From the NCBI GenBank assembly GCA_013398955.1, contig VWPU01009583.1, forward strand, positions 124,001-188,000: 64,000 bases of DNA, in the 5' to 3' direction. The translations under genes were made by a program, and so were the position numbers. This document shows positions 14,062 through 25,730 of the stretch, one piece after another. The notes under the pieces are model-generated. The model was not told where the DNA came from. It did not search any database and saw only the letters and a program-made list of their open reading frames with translations. Position 1 is the first letter of the stretch. Every line of letters starts with the position of its first letter. The DNA is from Callaeas wilsoni (lineage: Eukaryota > Chordata > Aves > Passeriformes > Callaeidae).

Positions 14062-15161
14062 CTAAGAAAAACCTAGCATACACTACATTAGCAGTACTTC
14101 AGGTAATTCGGTTTGTCTTGCGTGTAGTCTTTTTTGCATGCAAGTGTAGCCTTATCAAGAGAGCTCAAGAAGTTCAGTGGAAAATTCCTTCTCTTCTTTG
14201 ACATATGAAAGAATAAATATCAATGCTTAATATATTCTAAAAGTGCAGTCTATATACTAAAAACTAGTAGGATTTTAGGCACATATTTTATACCTTTATA
14301 TGATTGTTAATGAGAATTAGCATGGAGAAAAAAAGAGAGGCGCATATTTTTAGCCAATTAGCATCTGACAGGTAACACAGTAGGAATTCAGTTTGCAGCC
14401 CTAAATTGTAGCAGAGAAAGTGCTTTTGACATCAACATCCCTAAAATAAGCCTCAAGGCAAAGTTTATTTTTAAGCATAGTTGAATTAGATGCTAATATC
14501 TAACACAGTACATGCCAGACACTGTTTTTATTATTTTAATCAAGCTACTGTCCTGACAAAAAGCCTGATTAGTAAACAAGGTTTGTGGTTTAGAAATTCT
14601 AATTTTAAAAATTGTACTTCTTGTTAGACAATGTATTTTAAATTCCTTTCAGTTCTGTTGGCTGATACATACAGGACCCAATATCAACAAATTCTTTCTA
14701 CAGGTTAGACAATTCATTTTTCCCAGAAAAACTGAGAAATTACAAGAAACATAATACCGATCGATACTTTTCAGCTAAATAAGGCACCCTAAAAGTAATG
14801 ACATATCAGATGCTTTTATACACAGAATTATTCTAAAATAGTGCCATCAGCTAAGGTGAAGGCAGGGGGAAGGAGGGAAAGAGAAGGATGAGAACCCCAG
14901 AACTTCAAGCTTTTCCATTTCAAGAGAGTAATTCATTTAGAGGATACTATAAACACTCCAAAATTCATTACACACAGGCTATATACACTAAGAAAAAAAC
15001 ATCGTGTAAAACTATTCAAAGTATCTGGCTCAGATACAAACTCTGATTTATACATTAGATCTCAATGGTAGTGAAAGTATTTTCTCTGGGATCACAGGCA
15101 GAGTTTTCATTAGAAATTCAATACTTTCTGTTTTCTACTTTAAAAATGGTCCAATCAAGCC

Positions 15162-15345
15162 TGTATTGGGTTTGCATGGCTAAACTTTGGTAGCAGGGGG
15201 GCTACAGAGGTGTCTTCTGTGAGAAGCTGCCAGAAGCTTCCTCCACATCCAGGAGAGTCAATCCTTGGCAGCTCCAAAGACAGACATGTTGCTGACGAAG
15301 GCCAGGCCAATTAGAAATGGTGGTAATGCCTCTGTGGTTACAGTG
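15162..15345 (+). mobile_element. ERV LTR 5' fragment, plus orientation (left arm of a head-to-head pair)
   Basis: The fragment begins TGTATTGGGTTTGCATGGC, close to the 5' terminus of an LTR family widespread in neoavian genomes. It continues through the characteristic GGTAGCAGGGGGGCTAC, the AGAAGCTGCCAGAAGCTTCC block and a CCAATTAG motif to about 15342. Only the first 180 or so bases of the LTR are present. At about 15345 it abuts sequence of the same family in the opposite orientation. No target-site duplication is visible between 15157-15161 and 15769-15773, so this does not look like two clean insertions. Confidence 0.8.
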
Positions 15346-15768
15346 CCCTCCTCATGGGCTGCCGGTGCATCTCTGCCTCCCCCTGGTCCTGCAGGGGCAC
15401 AGTTGCTTCACCAAGATCTTCATCACAGGCTCCAGAGGAATCTCAGCTCCAGTGCCTGAAGCAACTCCTGCCCCTCCTTCTCCACTGACTTCGGTGTTTG
15501 CAGAGCTTTTCCTCTCACAAATTGTCACCCCACTCTTCTCTGGCTGCAATAACATCTGTGAGTAACTTTCTTTTCCTTCTTGAATCTGTTATCACAGAGG
15601 AGTTACTCTCAATTCCTGATTGGCTCGGCCTTGGCCAGAGGTGGGTCTGTCCTGGAGCTGGCTGACATTGACTCTGCTGGACATGGAGGAAGCTTCCGGC
15701 AGCTTCTCACAGAAGCCACCCTTGTAGCCTCCTGCTACCAAAACCTGGCCATAAAAACCAATATAACA
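15346..15768 (-). mobile_element. ERV LTR fragment, minus orientation (right arm and loop)
   Basis: Read on the minus strand from 15768, this begins TGTTATATTGG and follows the same family: the GGTAGCAGGAGGCTAC block, then AGAAGCTGCCGGAAGCTTCC and CCAATCAG. It then continues into LTR sequence missing from the left arm, including GCAGCCAGAGAAGAG and GGAGAAGGAGGGGCAGGAG. About 420 bp of the 5' part of the LTR are present, and the 3' part with its CA terminus is missing. Minus-strand open frames at 15352-15555 and 15592-15858 lie largely in this LTR and are not genes. The segment 15587-15768 is the inverted counterpart of 15162-15342. Confidence 0.82.
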
Positions 15769-18404
15769 TATTAGAGCAAAACCAAAACAAGATAAATTTT
15801 TGGATATGCCATTAAAAGAAGTTCTTCCATTTCCAAGAAGTATAGGCTTAAGAAACATCTGCTAGCTCAGTAAGCCATTTTCCATTTTCTCCCATGTCTC
15901 CCTTCATTTTAGGGTAAATCAATAAACTATCTTCAGCTAGAATACCATTCCTGCGAAACAGAAATCTTTAAACATTGAACATCTATAATAAAACTAAAAT
16001 GCTAAGTCTATATCATACCTGAAAACACAATTTTCAAGAGCTCCCAGCTTATTTTCTCAACAAGCAGAAACAATTTTCATCCATTCTTATTCCTAACCAC
16101 ATTTTCAAGAGATACGCAACCTATCCACAGGTCAGTTCTACTATTATGATGGAGCATCACACAGTGTCATTTTATACCAGAAGTCAAGATCATGTGTTTT
16201 CACTTAAATGCTTAATTAGAAGTCCCATCATTGTCAGGGAAGGGTGTTAGCTTAAGAGAGAGTTATACAGCGAATAAATGAAGTCTAGAAATAAACACTG
16301 TTCATTCGAGTAGGACTCTTTAGAGCAGTTTTTTATTTTTAATAACATAAAGGAATGTACTTGATAGGTAATTCATTCTCAGCTCTAGATTTATAGCTGT
16401 CTCAGTTATTATCCTGTTAATAAGACCTCTGCAAAAATGGTCAATGTTTTATTTGAACTGGACAGCCCTTCTCAGTGAGATATGTATCCCAAAACTATCA
16501 TCTGTACTTCATTCAGCTGGTCTCTCAAGGGAGAAGTCATTCGCAGAAAAAGTTCAGAAATATTTCCTTAGCAGCTTATTGTCAAGGTATAGTCATAAGA
16601 CTTGATGGGTACATTTAAAACAAAACTATGGATATTGTGGTCACAGATGTAGTCCCTTATACGGTGTGACTATCAACATTCTATGTCACATTCTGACTTA
16701 GAAGCTAACAGTGTTTTGTCACAGTTCAGTATTCTTTATTTGAAAAAAATCATATAATTTAACATTACTTCCTAAATGCTTACAGAAAACACAAACACTG
16801 GGATAGGATAAGCAAGAAAGGCAAAAGCTTAGTCAGGAATATGCATTGCATCTTACAGACGCAGCAAATGTAAGGGGGCTGGTATATTCTGCGAATTCCA
16901 TTAAGTTTAGATGCTTTTAATTGCTGAACAAAATAAAAGCATCTAAGAATATATGCTGGTAAGGTTCATGCAGGCTATAGACAAAATAATTTGCCTCAAC
17001 CATGGCAGTGCTGGCTGGTGGCTACGGGATCTCCTGCTGGTCATCTATGAAAATAGTGAGAATATTAGAGAATATAGGCAGCCTGATATATACCTAGACT
17101 ACTGAAACAATTAAATAATCCCCCTTTCCTTTAAAGTAGGGACAGTTCTGGAAAACTCTGCTGCTTAGATATATGGCATTCACTCACGACAACAATGTTC
17201 ATACACAACAAATGTGTATGAATTACACATTTAGTTTATCAGAGGCCTGACTGAAGTAAATCTCTGCCTTACCCGAACTGTCCTCAAATTGGGCACTAAA
17301 AATCTCGAGAATGTGATAATGGAATCCAAGAGAAGTAGTTCTTGAACAACAAAAAGAAAAGAAGCCCACTGTTGTTGAACTTTCCCTCACCATTTTCCAG
17401 TATTTGAATATTTTGTGTTCAAAGATTTGCCTCCAGGACTTTCAAATTGGCAAGTTTCACTTCCATTAAGCTCTTTGAAAAAAATGGTGTGTTAATAATT
17501 TCATTAAATTATATTAACCATATGTACAGTGAATGCAGAAATCAAAACACTAACAGAAAATTATATAAGAAAGATTTTTACTTGCCTTTTTCAACATTGG
17601 AATGTGTTTCCTTAAAGACATCTTTTCATTTTGCAGACCATATTGGATATAGCAGTAAACATCTATATATTGCCCTGAAGTCCATTCCTTCCTTGCCAAT
17701 TCCATCAAACTATTCAAGGAAATATGCAATGTAAGCAAGACATATTAAGTTTCATCTTGCCAGGCAAAGCCTTTGCTCATAGGTATAGATGTGTATGTTG
17801 AAAGGAAGAAACAGGATTGTCTTGGAACTATTCCTTATCTCATGCAGCCAGAGCTACAGTTAAGATGATTTTGGAAGTATTTTTTCTAAAAAAAAAAAAA
17901 AAAAAGAAAGATGAGAGTCTGAAATTAACTTTGTGGATTACTGTAGGTTTGATTTTTTTTTCTCTTTACTGAGCTGTTCTGTGAAATGCAGCAGCACAAC
18001 ATTCCTCAGGTTTACACATCATGATAAACCACAAAAGAAGTTTTCTTGAAATAATTCTTTGTTTGAGGGGACAAAACTGAGGCTGGCTAATGCTTGAGCA
18101 CCTGCTTCTTCTGTTGCAGTCAATAACTGCAGGTGTCAGTGTACTACTAGAAACAGCAGCTGCTTTCTCCATAAGAAGCCACAAATGAAGCAAAGCAGAA
18201 CAGGCCAAAGCCAAAAACTGACTATAGCTTTAATTCTACCTTTACGTGCCTCTAGTAATAGCAGAAGTTCTCAAACAGACATGTAAGTACTGGAGCATCA
18301 GTAGTCCTGAATAGCAAAAGTGCAGCCCACTAGTCAAGGTAAGTGGTTTTTTCCCCTCAGCTCAGCACTCACAAGGACACAGAGGAGATGAAGACAGATC
18401 CTTT
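15769..18404. other. AT-rich non-coding DNA
   Basis: No gene or clear interspersed repeat is recognised. It contains an uninterrupted run of 18 A at 17888-17905. No retroposon body was recognised upstream of that run, so I treat it as a simple repeat. The longest open frame (17447-17734 plus, 95 codons) has no recognisable features. Confidence 0.6.
17888..17905 (+). repeat. Poly-A run (18 A)
   Basis: Eighteen consecutive A residues. I see no flanking target-site duplication or recognisable retrocopy, so it is annotated only as a homopolymer. Confidence 0.85.
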
Positions 18405-18610
18405 GTGATAAGAATGGTGGTAGGACAAGAGGCAATGGTCACAGGTTGAAGCACATGTTTGGTTTCCCAGACAGGTTATGCGATCTCCATCTTTGGAGAT
18501 ACCCAAAACTAGAAAACAGGGCCCTGAGAAGCATGATCTGATGAGACCTGGGTTGGACTAGATGATCTGCAGAAGAGGCCCCTCCAGCCTAATCTTTGAT
18601 TCTCTGCAAT
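18405..18610 (+). mobile_element. CR1 LINE 3' fragment, internally deleted, plus strand
   Basis: The left part carries the CR1 stretch GGACAAGAGGCAATGGTCACA followed by GTTGAAGCACA, which corresponds to the conserved TRGNGH-type ORF2-tail peptide. It then passes to a CAGACAGGTT-like stretch, ATCTCCATCTTTGGAGATA and the hallmark GGTTGGACTAGATGATCTGC, and ends near TTGATTCTCTGC. Compared with other CR1 copies, much of the sequence between the RGNGH region and the 'WNRLPREV' region is missing, so there is an internal deletion near 18450-18470. The terminal 8-mer is reduced to roughly one imperfect copy. It is old, non-functional and 5'-truncated. Confidence 0.85.
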
Positions 18611-20757
18611 TTGCTAGCAAAAAGCATGAAGACACATCAATTGTGAAGCAAATCATTGCCTAGTAAATGGAAACTCAAGATAGAGCAGAGATGGTTGATT
18701 TGGAACACATAGACATGTTATCAAAGATTACATTGGGCAAGTCAACATAAAGTGAAAGTAAGAGAGAGAATTGCACTTACTACCAAAACAAGAATGGTGT
18801 TAACACACTGTTCAAAGAGAGTATTTATGGAACAGAAGTATAGATAAACTCTTGTAGAGGCCAATATGGAGAAAATAAAGTAGACAACAACAGTGGAAAA
18901 ACATAGTTCAAAACTATCTGGTTTTGCACTTTTGCAGCGATGCTGAAATGAGAATGCTTGTTGTTTATAACCACCCTGTGACCAAGTGAGAGTCTGACAT
19001 TTTACTGCAAATCATTTTATATTTGTTAGCATCTTTCCTCTAAACTTCTTATTTTCCATACAATGATTCATATTTTTCAATTTGGGGCCAAAATGAGACA
19101 TTTTAAAATTCAGATACATGTTATGTTATGTGTTACACTTTTTTTTTCCACTTTTGTCCATCTGTATTTCTTTATCACTTATTCAGCTTTTTCAAATAAA
19201 AACAGCAACTTCAGTCAAGCAAAAATTTTTAAAGGGAAAAGAAAATCAGGAATGAAGAAGAAATAATTAACAATAAAAAAATAGGTTTCTAAAGTATCTT
19301 TCATCTTCGTATAATTGGTTTTTTAGAAGTTTGAATTCTTCACATTTTTATAAACCATTTCTAACTCAGCTTCCTAAGACAGCAGCTTTTACTGTAGTGC
19401 TGTGAGTTTGTCTGTTTATCCCTCCTGCACAATGTTTTGAATCTATCAGCAAACTTCAGCCATATTTGAAGTAAAGCACTTCGGGTTAGATTCTTGTGAC
19501 AGTTCTCCCCAGCCCAGGTTGCCAAGGCCACATGAAGCCATAGAGCCTTGGTTTCTGAGAAGCTAAGATTGCAGTGTGTTCTGCTGAGTGGCAGCCAAAA
19601 GATGGGAGACAGTTTACACGTCAGCACACTCACACAAATAATCACGATCCACTTATTTATGGCCTGCCAGCAACACAAGCCAGGGAACAAGATCCTGGAC
19701 TAGCTCCAGGAGTGAAATGTTACTTTTTGAACAGCCATTTATGAGCCTAAGTACCCAAAATATCTGCAATTTGAACAGCAACACCTTAGCTCTTTTATAC
19801 TAAGAGAAATCATTATTAAGAATCTATCTCCCAAACTCTGGAAAGAAAAATTACCAAAAATAGTCCATTCATAACTGGAATGTCTGCTGTCTGTACATAA
19901 CATATAATAGTCAATCTTATAATTCCTTAAATTATGTACCTTGAATTTTCTCTTTGTATGGACACATCAAACTGTGATTATAACTATGCAGCAGAACTGA
20001 AAATGTACTTCCTTTACAATTTGCTGTAGATTTTTAACAATATTATCAGAAAATTCAAGTCTGCCTGGACTTCTGTTAGACCATATCTACCTCTGCAAAT
20101 GTTATTATTATGATGTTTAATATTATAAAATCAAATCTGTTATAATTACATTGGAGAATAATAGCACATGGCAGTTTCAATACCAGTAGTATTTCAAAAG
20201 CATCCATAATAAATTTCTAGACATAATTCAACCGATTTTCCTGTCTTTGAAATAGGATTTTCTTCTTTTCTGAAGGTGAAAAACCTATTTCCATTTTTTA
20301 GGTTCGAAACTGACTTAGACTGCATTTTTAATGTAATTTGTTTTCTTAGTATAATTAAAACTATAACTATCTTTCAATAAATCCATTAACAATGCAAAAT
20401 GAGAGATTTTTTAACATCTTAATTTCCAATTATGTTTTTCCAGACACAGTTTTATCCTTCTAAGTCATCTGTGAGGAAAACATTCAATTGCGTTTTAAAA
20501 TGTCCCTAGGGCAGGCATAAGCACCGCGGATCCTATTGACAAAAGCAGAACCTTTCTGTACAATTGCTTATTTTAAGATCCTGTTTATTGAATTACTCCA
20601 ATCCTACCACATTAATGACTTGTTAATTATAGTCTTCTTTTGGCTTCCACTCCACTCCCATCTTTCTGAATTCAGGTCATCGACAGCCAACCTTCTGCCT
20701 GCATGAAGAGGTCTCCATATAAAGAATCAGGGAAAAAAAAAAAATATCAGTGACAAT
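18611..20757. other. AT-rich non-coding DNA
   Basis: No gene is recognised. The longest frame is 19361-19690 minus (109 codons). Its translation is rich in cysteine, tryptophan and leucine with no familiar motif, and no splice or promoter context supports it. Confidence 0.6.
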
Positions 20758-20762
20758 GACTT
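20758..20762. repeat. Target-site duplication (left), GACTT
   Basis: Five bases immediately before the LTR's TG terminus, identical to 21328-21332. Confidence 0.85.
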
Positions 20763-21327
20763 TGTGCTGGTTTTGGCTGGGGCAGAGTTAATTTTCCTAA
20801 TAGAAGCTAGTATGGGACTGTGTTTTTGATTGGAAACAGTGTGGATAACACAGGGATGGGATGTTTTCATTATTGCTGAACAGTGCACAGAGTCAAGGCC
20901 TTTTCTGCTCCTCACCCCACCCAGCAAGAGGGCTGGAGGTGTACAAGGCGTTGGGAGAGGACACTGCTGAGACAGCTGAGGTGCACTGGCCAAAGGGATA
21001 TTCCATACTATATGGTGTCAGGCTCAGCATGTAAAGCTGGGGGAAGAGAACAAGGAAATGTTTAGAGTGATTGCATTTGTCCTTAGAAGTCAGCATTACA
21101 CATAGTGGAGCCTGGCTTTCCTGGGAGAACCTGCCTGATCATGGGAAGTAGTGAATGAACTCCCTGTTTGGCTTTGTTTATGTGTGCAGCTTTTGCTTTA
21201 CCTATTAAACTGTCTTTAAGTCAATCCCTGAGTTTTCTCACTTTTCCAATTCTCTTGCCCATCCCACCAGGGCTGTGAGCAAACAGCACTATGGGACTCG
21301 GTTTTTGTCTGGGGTTAAACCACATCA
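20763..21327 (+). mobile_element. Solo ERV LTR, essentially complete, with 5-bp target-site duplication
   Basis: A 565-bp LTR runs from TGTGCTGGTTTTGGCTGGGG to GGGGTTAAACCACATCA, so it has TG...CA termini. Both ends and the interior match an avian ERV LTR family I recognise: GATAACACAGGGATG, GAGTCAAGGCCTTTTCTGCT, CAAAGGGATATTCCATAC and the ATTAAACTGTCTTTA polyadenylation-region stretch (ATTAAA at 21204-21209). The flanks are GACTT on both sides (20758-20762 and 21328-21332), a perfect 5-bp duplication. That length is typical of ERVL-like (class III) elements. No internal gag/pol/env sequence or second LTR adjoins it, so it is a solo LTR left by LTR-LTR recombination. Open frames at 20727-21096 on either strand are shadows of it. 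Confidence 0.92.
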
Positions 21328-21332
21328 GACTT
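21328..21332. repeat. Target-site duplication (right), GACTT
   Basis: Five bases immediately after the LTR's CA terminus, identical to 20758-20762. Confidence 0.85.
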
Positions 21333-24300
21333 CCAGAGAGTTTCAGAGGTATATATCCATCCATCTTGGTGATTTTTGCATTCAGTATTAGTGAGATAAG
21401 CATTGTAACATTGCTTTATGTTTTGTGATTTGCAACAAGCATTCTGGTTTTTGCAGCACTAGGCTTGGCATGGACGACTAAAATCCTTGAAGTAAAACTG
21501 CATATAACTTTTCCACAGGAAAAAAGTCTGAAAGAATCTATCAAACTCATGCAAGAACTTCAAAAAATAAAAGGCAGGCATGAATAACTTTGATTTTCTG
21601 AAGCCTCATGTTGCCCAGGCATGATTTATATATTGGAAATGGACAGCATAAGCAATATTGTCTACATGGAGAAGTCGTTCTTTTACAGAGAACAAGCTGA
21701 AATTTTTGCCAACTATCCCATAAAGCTTCATCCTCATAACTCTTCTAGGAAAACATAATAGGTGTTATTTTATTTACTTCACTGGTTCTGCTAATACTGA
21801 CTTTTTAATGATTTGTCTTGTTAATAACTTAAAGAAAAGCTCTACTATTTGTGAATCCTCTTTAAAGCTACCAACCACTATACGGAGCCATTTCTACTGG
21901 CAAATGACTCTGATTCTCAAAGCAACTTGTACAAAATCTTACATTAATTTTTTATCTGCTTGCATTGGAATGCTTTATGATTTGTTTTGCAGTCTATAAA
22001 CACCTTTAGGATCATTGGACATCACGACAGAGGAGTTCCATGATGTATCAGTGCGCTGATCTCAAAAAGATGCCAAAATAATAACAAAGAAAAATATCTA
22101 AGTTGCCTTGTGTGAAATATTAGTGGAATTAAAAATTATTTCTCCAACAATTTCTAAAAATCTGAGATGACTTTACAATGATGAAAGAATATTTAGAATA
22201 AAAGTGCCACAAGTGAAACTCCAAAGTGCCTTTGGATATGTACCCAGCTTCCTAGCTTGGTGTTTCTGTGATGCACTGAATGATTCAAAATACTACAAGG
22301 AGCTGAGAATGCTAAGGAAATCCTTTCCTATACTAAATATTTCTGGTTCTTTTAAAAATTATGACATAGAAACCTTTCGATCCTCTTAAGGCAACTGGCA
22401 GAATGCTGAAAGTTTTCATTTAGTTAGTATAGAAATCCAATTTTCTTGATAGGGAATTTTATTCTGAGCCCTCGACCCTGTTTTCCTAGTCTGTACATTT
22501 TCTGTTATATGCAGAACAAGTACCCTCTCTCTTTTTTCTCTCCCTCCCAGATACGTGCCATACAACTATAGCTTATCACCAAGATCATCTCTGTTTTGGT
22601 GAGATACAGAGACTGAAATCATCAACGAGGTCTTTCCTGTCTTAGTCACTCTGCAACGACGGAGAAATACCTTATAAGCAACAGAATTGGTCAAACTCAG
22701 AATAACTGTTATGGAGTAATCTATTACTGAATTTTTACAGCTCTTATGAAAGTCAGGAGAGGTACTGAAACATCAGCGTAATAGAAAGTTTTCACTTATG
22801 CCTTGCTTCAACATTTATATGACACACTCCTACATTTCCACAAAATTGTATAGGAGCTGTGAATCGCTGTCAATCACAGAAGTCTCTTCTACAGGACGAA
22901 CCCACAGTGTGCTGCTCTCCTGATGTATCCCACGGGCACCAAAGGGCCTACCATAGTGAAATGTGGAAGTAATTCTGTAAGAAGTATTACCATTAGGAAA
23001 CAATGGGACATTTCTCTGCGATAACATGAGGTATCACGGGAGCTCTTTAAGCACAGGCTAATCTCAGAATGACAAAAAAATCCCAGTTTCTTAGGAAGTC
23101 TTAGAGCTATTTTGTTTTTTACCTAGTTCCACGCAAAATCTTACTGCTTCCATTTCTAACAGCATAACATTTATTATTTTTCTTTCAGAAAAGGATATCT
23201 CCAAGCTCTTCATCATTTGTTCAAAAATATTTTGAAAGCAGTAAGGCTTATGAGTAAATGTGTGCTCTGGGACAGTGCTTTATTTTAATAAATGAAAGGG
23301 GGAGGTCTACTTTGTATGAATTTCAGTGATACTGAAGGCAGGGAGCAACATATTGTCACTTGAAATTACTGTAATCCAAAGGTATTTACAGACTTCAGTC
23401 TGAGTGCCTTCACACTCTAAGCACGTTACAATTGCAAGATTTTCTGCAGTATTATTAGTAGTCCCCCGGCCTTCCTAATTGTGTACATCAAAGGTAAAAG
23501 TTTCTCTTAATTTGCACACTTTTGAGTACTGGATTAAAACCAGGTCCAGTTCATGTCTATTTACAACCTACTCCAACTGACCTTTCTAATTTCTAACCAC
23601 TACTATAATAGATTGTGTGTTACATCGTGCTCCTAACCTCTATTATTTTCAGCTGTAGAGGTAGGCATTGTCATCAATATCTTACTTTTTATTTCAACTA
23701 CATGATTTGACTGAGTTTCTTAGTCTGTACCCTTCATTTTACCTCTGAAAACAAAAGGTATAAAAGGGATTTTAGGAAGAGATTAAAGTATTTAGTCTTC
23801 CAGAGAGCATTAAAGGTAATTTATCACCTTAACTCATGTGAAACTCAAATATCTATAAATCTCTCACCATGTCCCAAAGCACGAATAGTGACAGGAGGCA
23901 AAATTAAAAATCACCCAAACTACCATAAAACATTTTATCTCAAACTGTATGTGATGTAATGTCAAATACCTCATCTATTATGTTATTCCCATCAGCAACA
24001 AAATTAACCAAAGCAGCACTAAAATCCAAAGACTTTTCCACATAGAACCTGACACGCCAGCCAGTGCCAGGACTACAATAATTTTCTTCAATACTATTGA
24101 GATGTATCTTTGCCTTTTTTGGACAAAATATGAAATTTTTACTATCTAGACAGCAGGATTGATAAGAAAAACTCAGGCTCAGGTTCTAGTTTACTCATTT
24201 GGCACTTGTTATCTTGCATGCCTGCTGTCTTTTTCAAGTTTTCTATTTTCTTTGAAATTCCTTTTAGGAGTTTTTGTGCAATAATTCTTGCAGGAGCTAT

Positions 24301-25629
24301 ACTACATCACAGTTTTTTGATATAAACAACTACACTGATATTAATTTTGTACATTGAGTGGTGGGTATTCAGCAGAAGCCTTTGCTTAACAATAGTATTT
24401 CCTGTCCTGACAAGGAATTTGTTCTCTTCATGCCTATTCAACAATAGCTAATGGAAGAAAAACTGGTGGAGAAATTATGAAAAATAGGCTCCTTAGCTGA
24501 AATCAGAGCATTTACGAAAATTGGATTATGTTGAAATTTAAAGTAGAAAGTAGAGCTCTCACAAGATGCAAGCAAGAAAAAAAAGTTCCGCCTTTAACAG
24601 TTAAATCATTGTTCAATGTCACAGGTTGTATAACATAATACAAAGCCTAAATTTTGACATACGACACCAATTTTTTAATGGAAGATACATTCTGATTATT
24701 CTAACTTTAAAAAAATCTATATTTTCCTAGCAAAAAAAATTTTAAAATGTTAGGACTTGTTCATTGGGGAGGCCGTAGGGGGTGGAGAGGAACAAACCAA
24801 AACACATTTTAGTGTCTTCAAGTCTTTTCAAAATGTCTCTTCTCTCCATGTGTTTAGCCTGTTCTGTAGATACTGTGGTAAAAAATTTTGTTAGGACACA
24901 ACTGAAGCAGTGTCTTGGGAAGTGAGTGAAAGGAAAAGAAATACAGTGGAAATGTCAGACAATTCCAGAAGATCAAGTAATATAAGAAACTGTTTTTGAA
25001 AGCAAGTGCTACAGTGAGGTTAATTGTGCAAGACCGAAGTGTCACACATAGCTGTAGCTTAGCTTTTATTGTTTCTGGGCACAACTACCTTAGTTTCTGG
25101 AAGGTACCTCGGCTCTAGTGTTTCTTAAATGCCCTCTCCCTTTGCCAAAGAAACAGAATTTTCAGTTCAGACAACAGCAGCTTCTACCTCAATTTGATCA
25201 TTGATAAATGCCTCAGGACAAACTTGATGAAACAGACCAAACTTTCTAAATCATCCTGGTCACGTTTAGAAATCCACAAGGGAAATGACAGTACAAAGTC
25301 AGGAATCAAACATGTCTGCTGTATTTACATAATGGTACAAATGGCTTGTGAAAATATTTTTTTAAAAATTGTTGAAAGACAGAAAAACAAAGAATTGCAA
25401 CATTGACATGACAGCAGCTTTCAACATATGTTGAAAATTGTATTTCTAACTGAATCATGAATCAGCTCCTTCTACAAACACAAGAAATTTCTTCCATCGA
25501 GGTTATCTCTACTGCTTTATTCCTCACCATTCTTGAAGCATTGGATGAAACTCAGCCACACATTTCAAACGTCCCTATTAAGAAGCTGGGATATGCACTG
25601 ACAACACACACATACAGGGGTAGAATTTA
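21333..25629. other. AT-rich non-coding DNA
   Basis: No gene, structural RNA or clear transposable element is recognised. Open frames are all under about 80 codons, for example 24854-25084 minus and 25194-25406 plus. None has a recognisable motif. Confidence 0.6.
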
Positions 25630-25730
25630 CAGACTGGAAAACATGCTGAACACAGGACTTGTACTGGAGCCAGACTGACCCCACAACTTTGTGAGGTCCC
25701 TTCCAGCCTTGTTTTTCTGTTATTAGATAT
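25630..25730 (+). mobile_element. Possible remnant of a CR1 3' end
   Basis: GTGAGGTCCCTTCCAGCCTTG followed by a TTCTGTTATT-like end resembles the last 40 or so bases of CR1, where a run like AGGTCCCTTCCAACC precedes ATTCTRTG repeats. The upstream part (GGACTTGTACTGGAGCCAGACTGACC) is only loosely similar. The match is short and could be coincidental. Confidence 0.4.

Larger units (their letters stand above)
8416..15161. other. AT-rich non-coding DNA with minor simple repeats
   Basis: No gene is recognised. An AAAC-type simple repeat lies at about 8683-8718 and a TG-rich stretch at about 13160-13195. A CpG-enriched patch at 13900-14061 is listed separately. Open frames, for example 10028-10264 minus and 11099-11323 plus, are under 80 codons and have no recognisable features. 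Confidence 0.6.

Noticed and set aside
15162..15768. Interpretation as a DNA transposon or MITE with 180-bp terminal inverted repeats
   Set aside because: The arms match the 5' end of an avian LTR family, and the loop continues that LTR in one orientation. There is also no target-site duplication, so an inverted LTR arrangement fits better.
17888..17905. Poly-A run as the tail of a processed pseudogene
   Set aside because: No coding-like or retroposon sequence was recognised upstream, and no target-site duplication was found.
19361..19690. 109-codon minus-strand frame as a gene
   Set aside because: No known motif. Its size is within chance expectation for a 64-kb window.
20727..21096. Three overlapping frames on both strands as genes
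   Set aside because: They lie almost entirely inside the solo LTR at 20763-21327.
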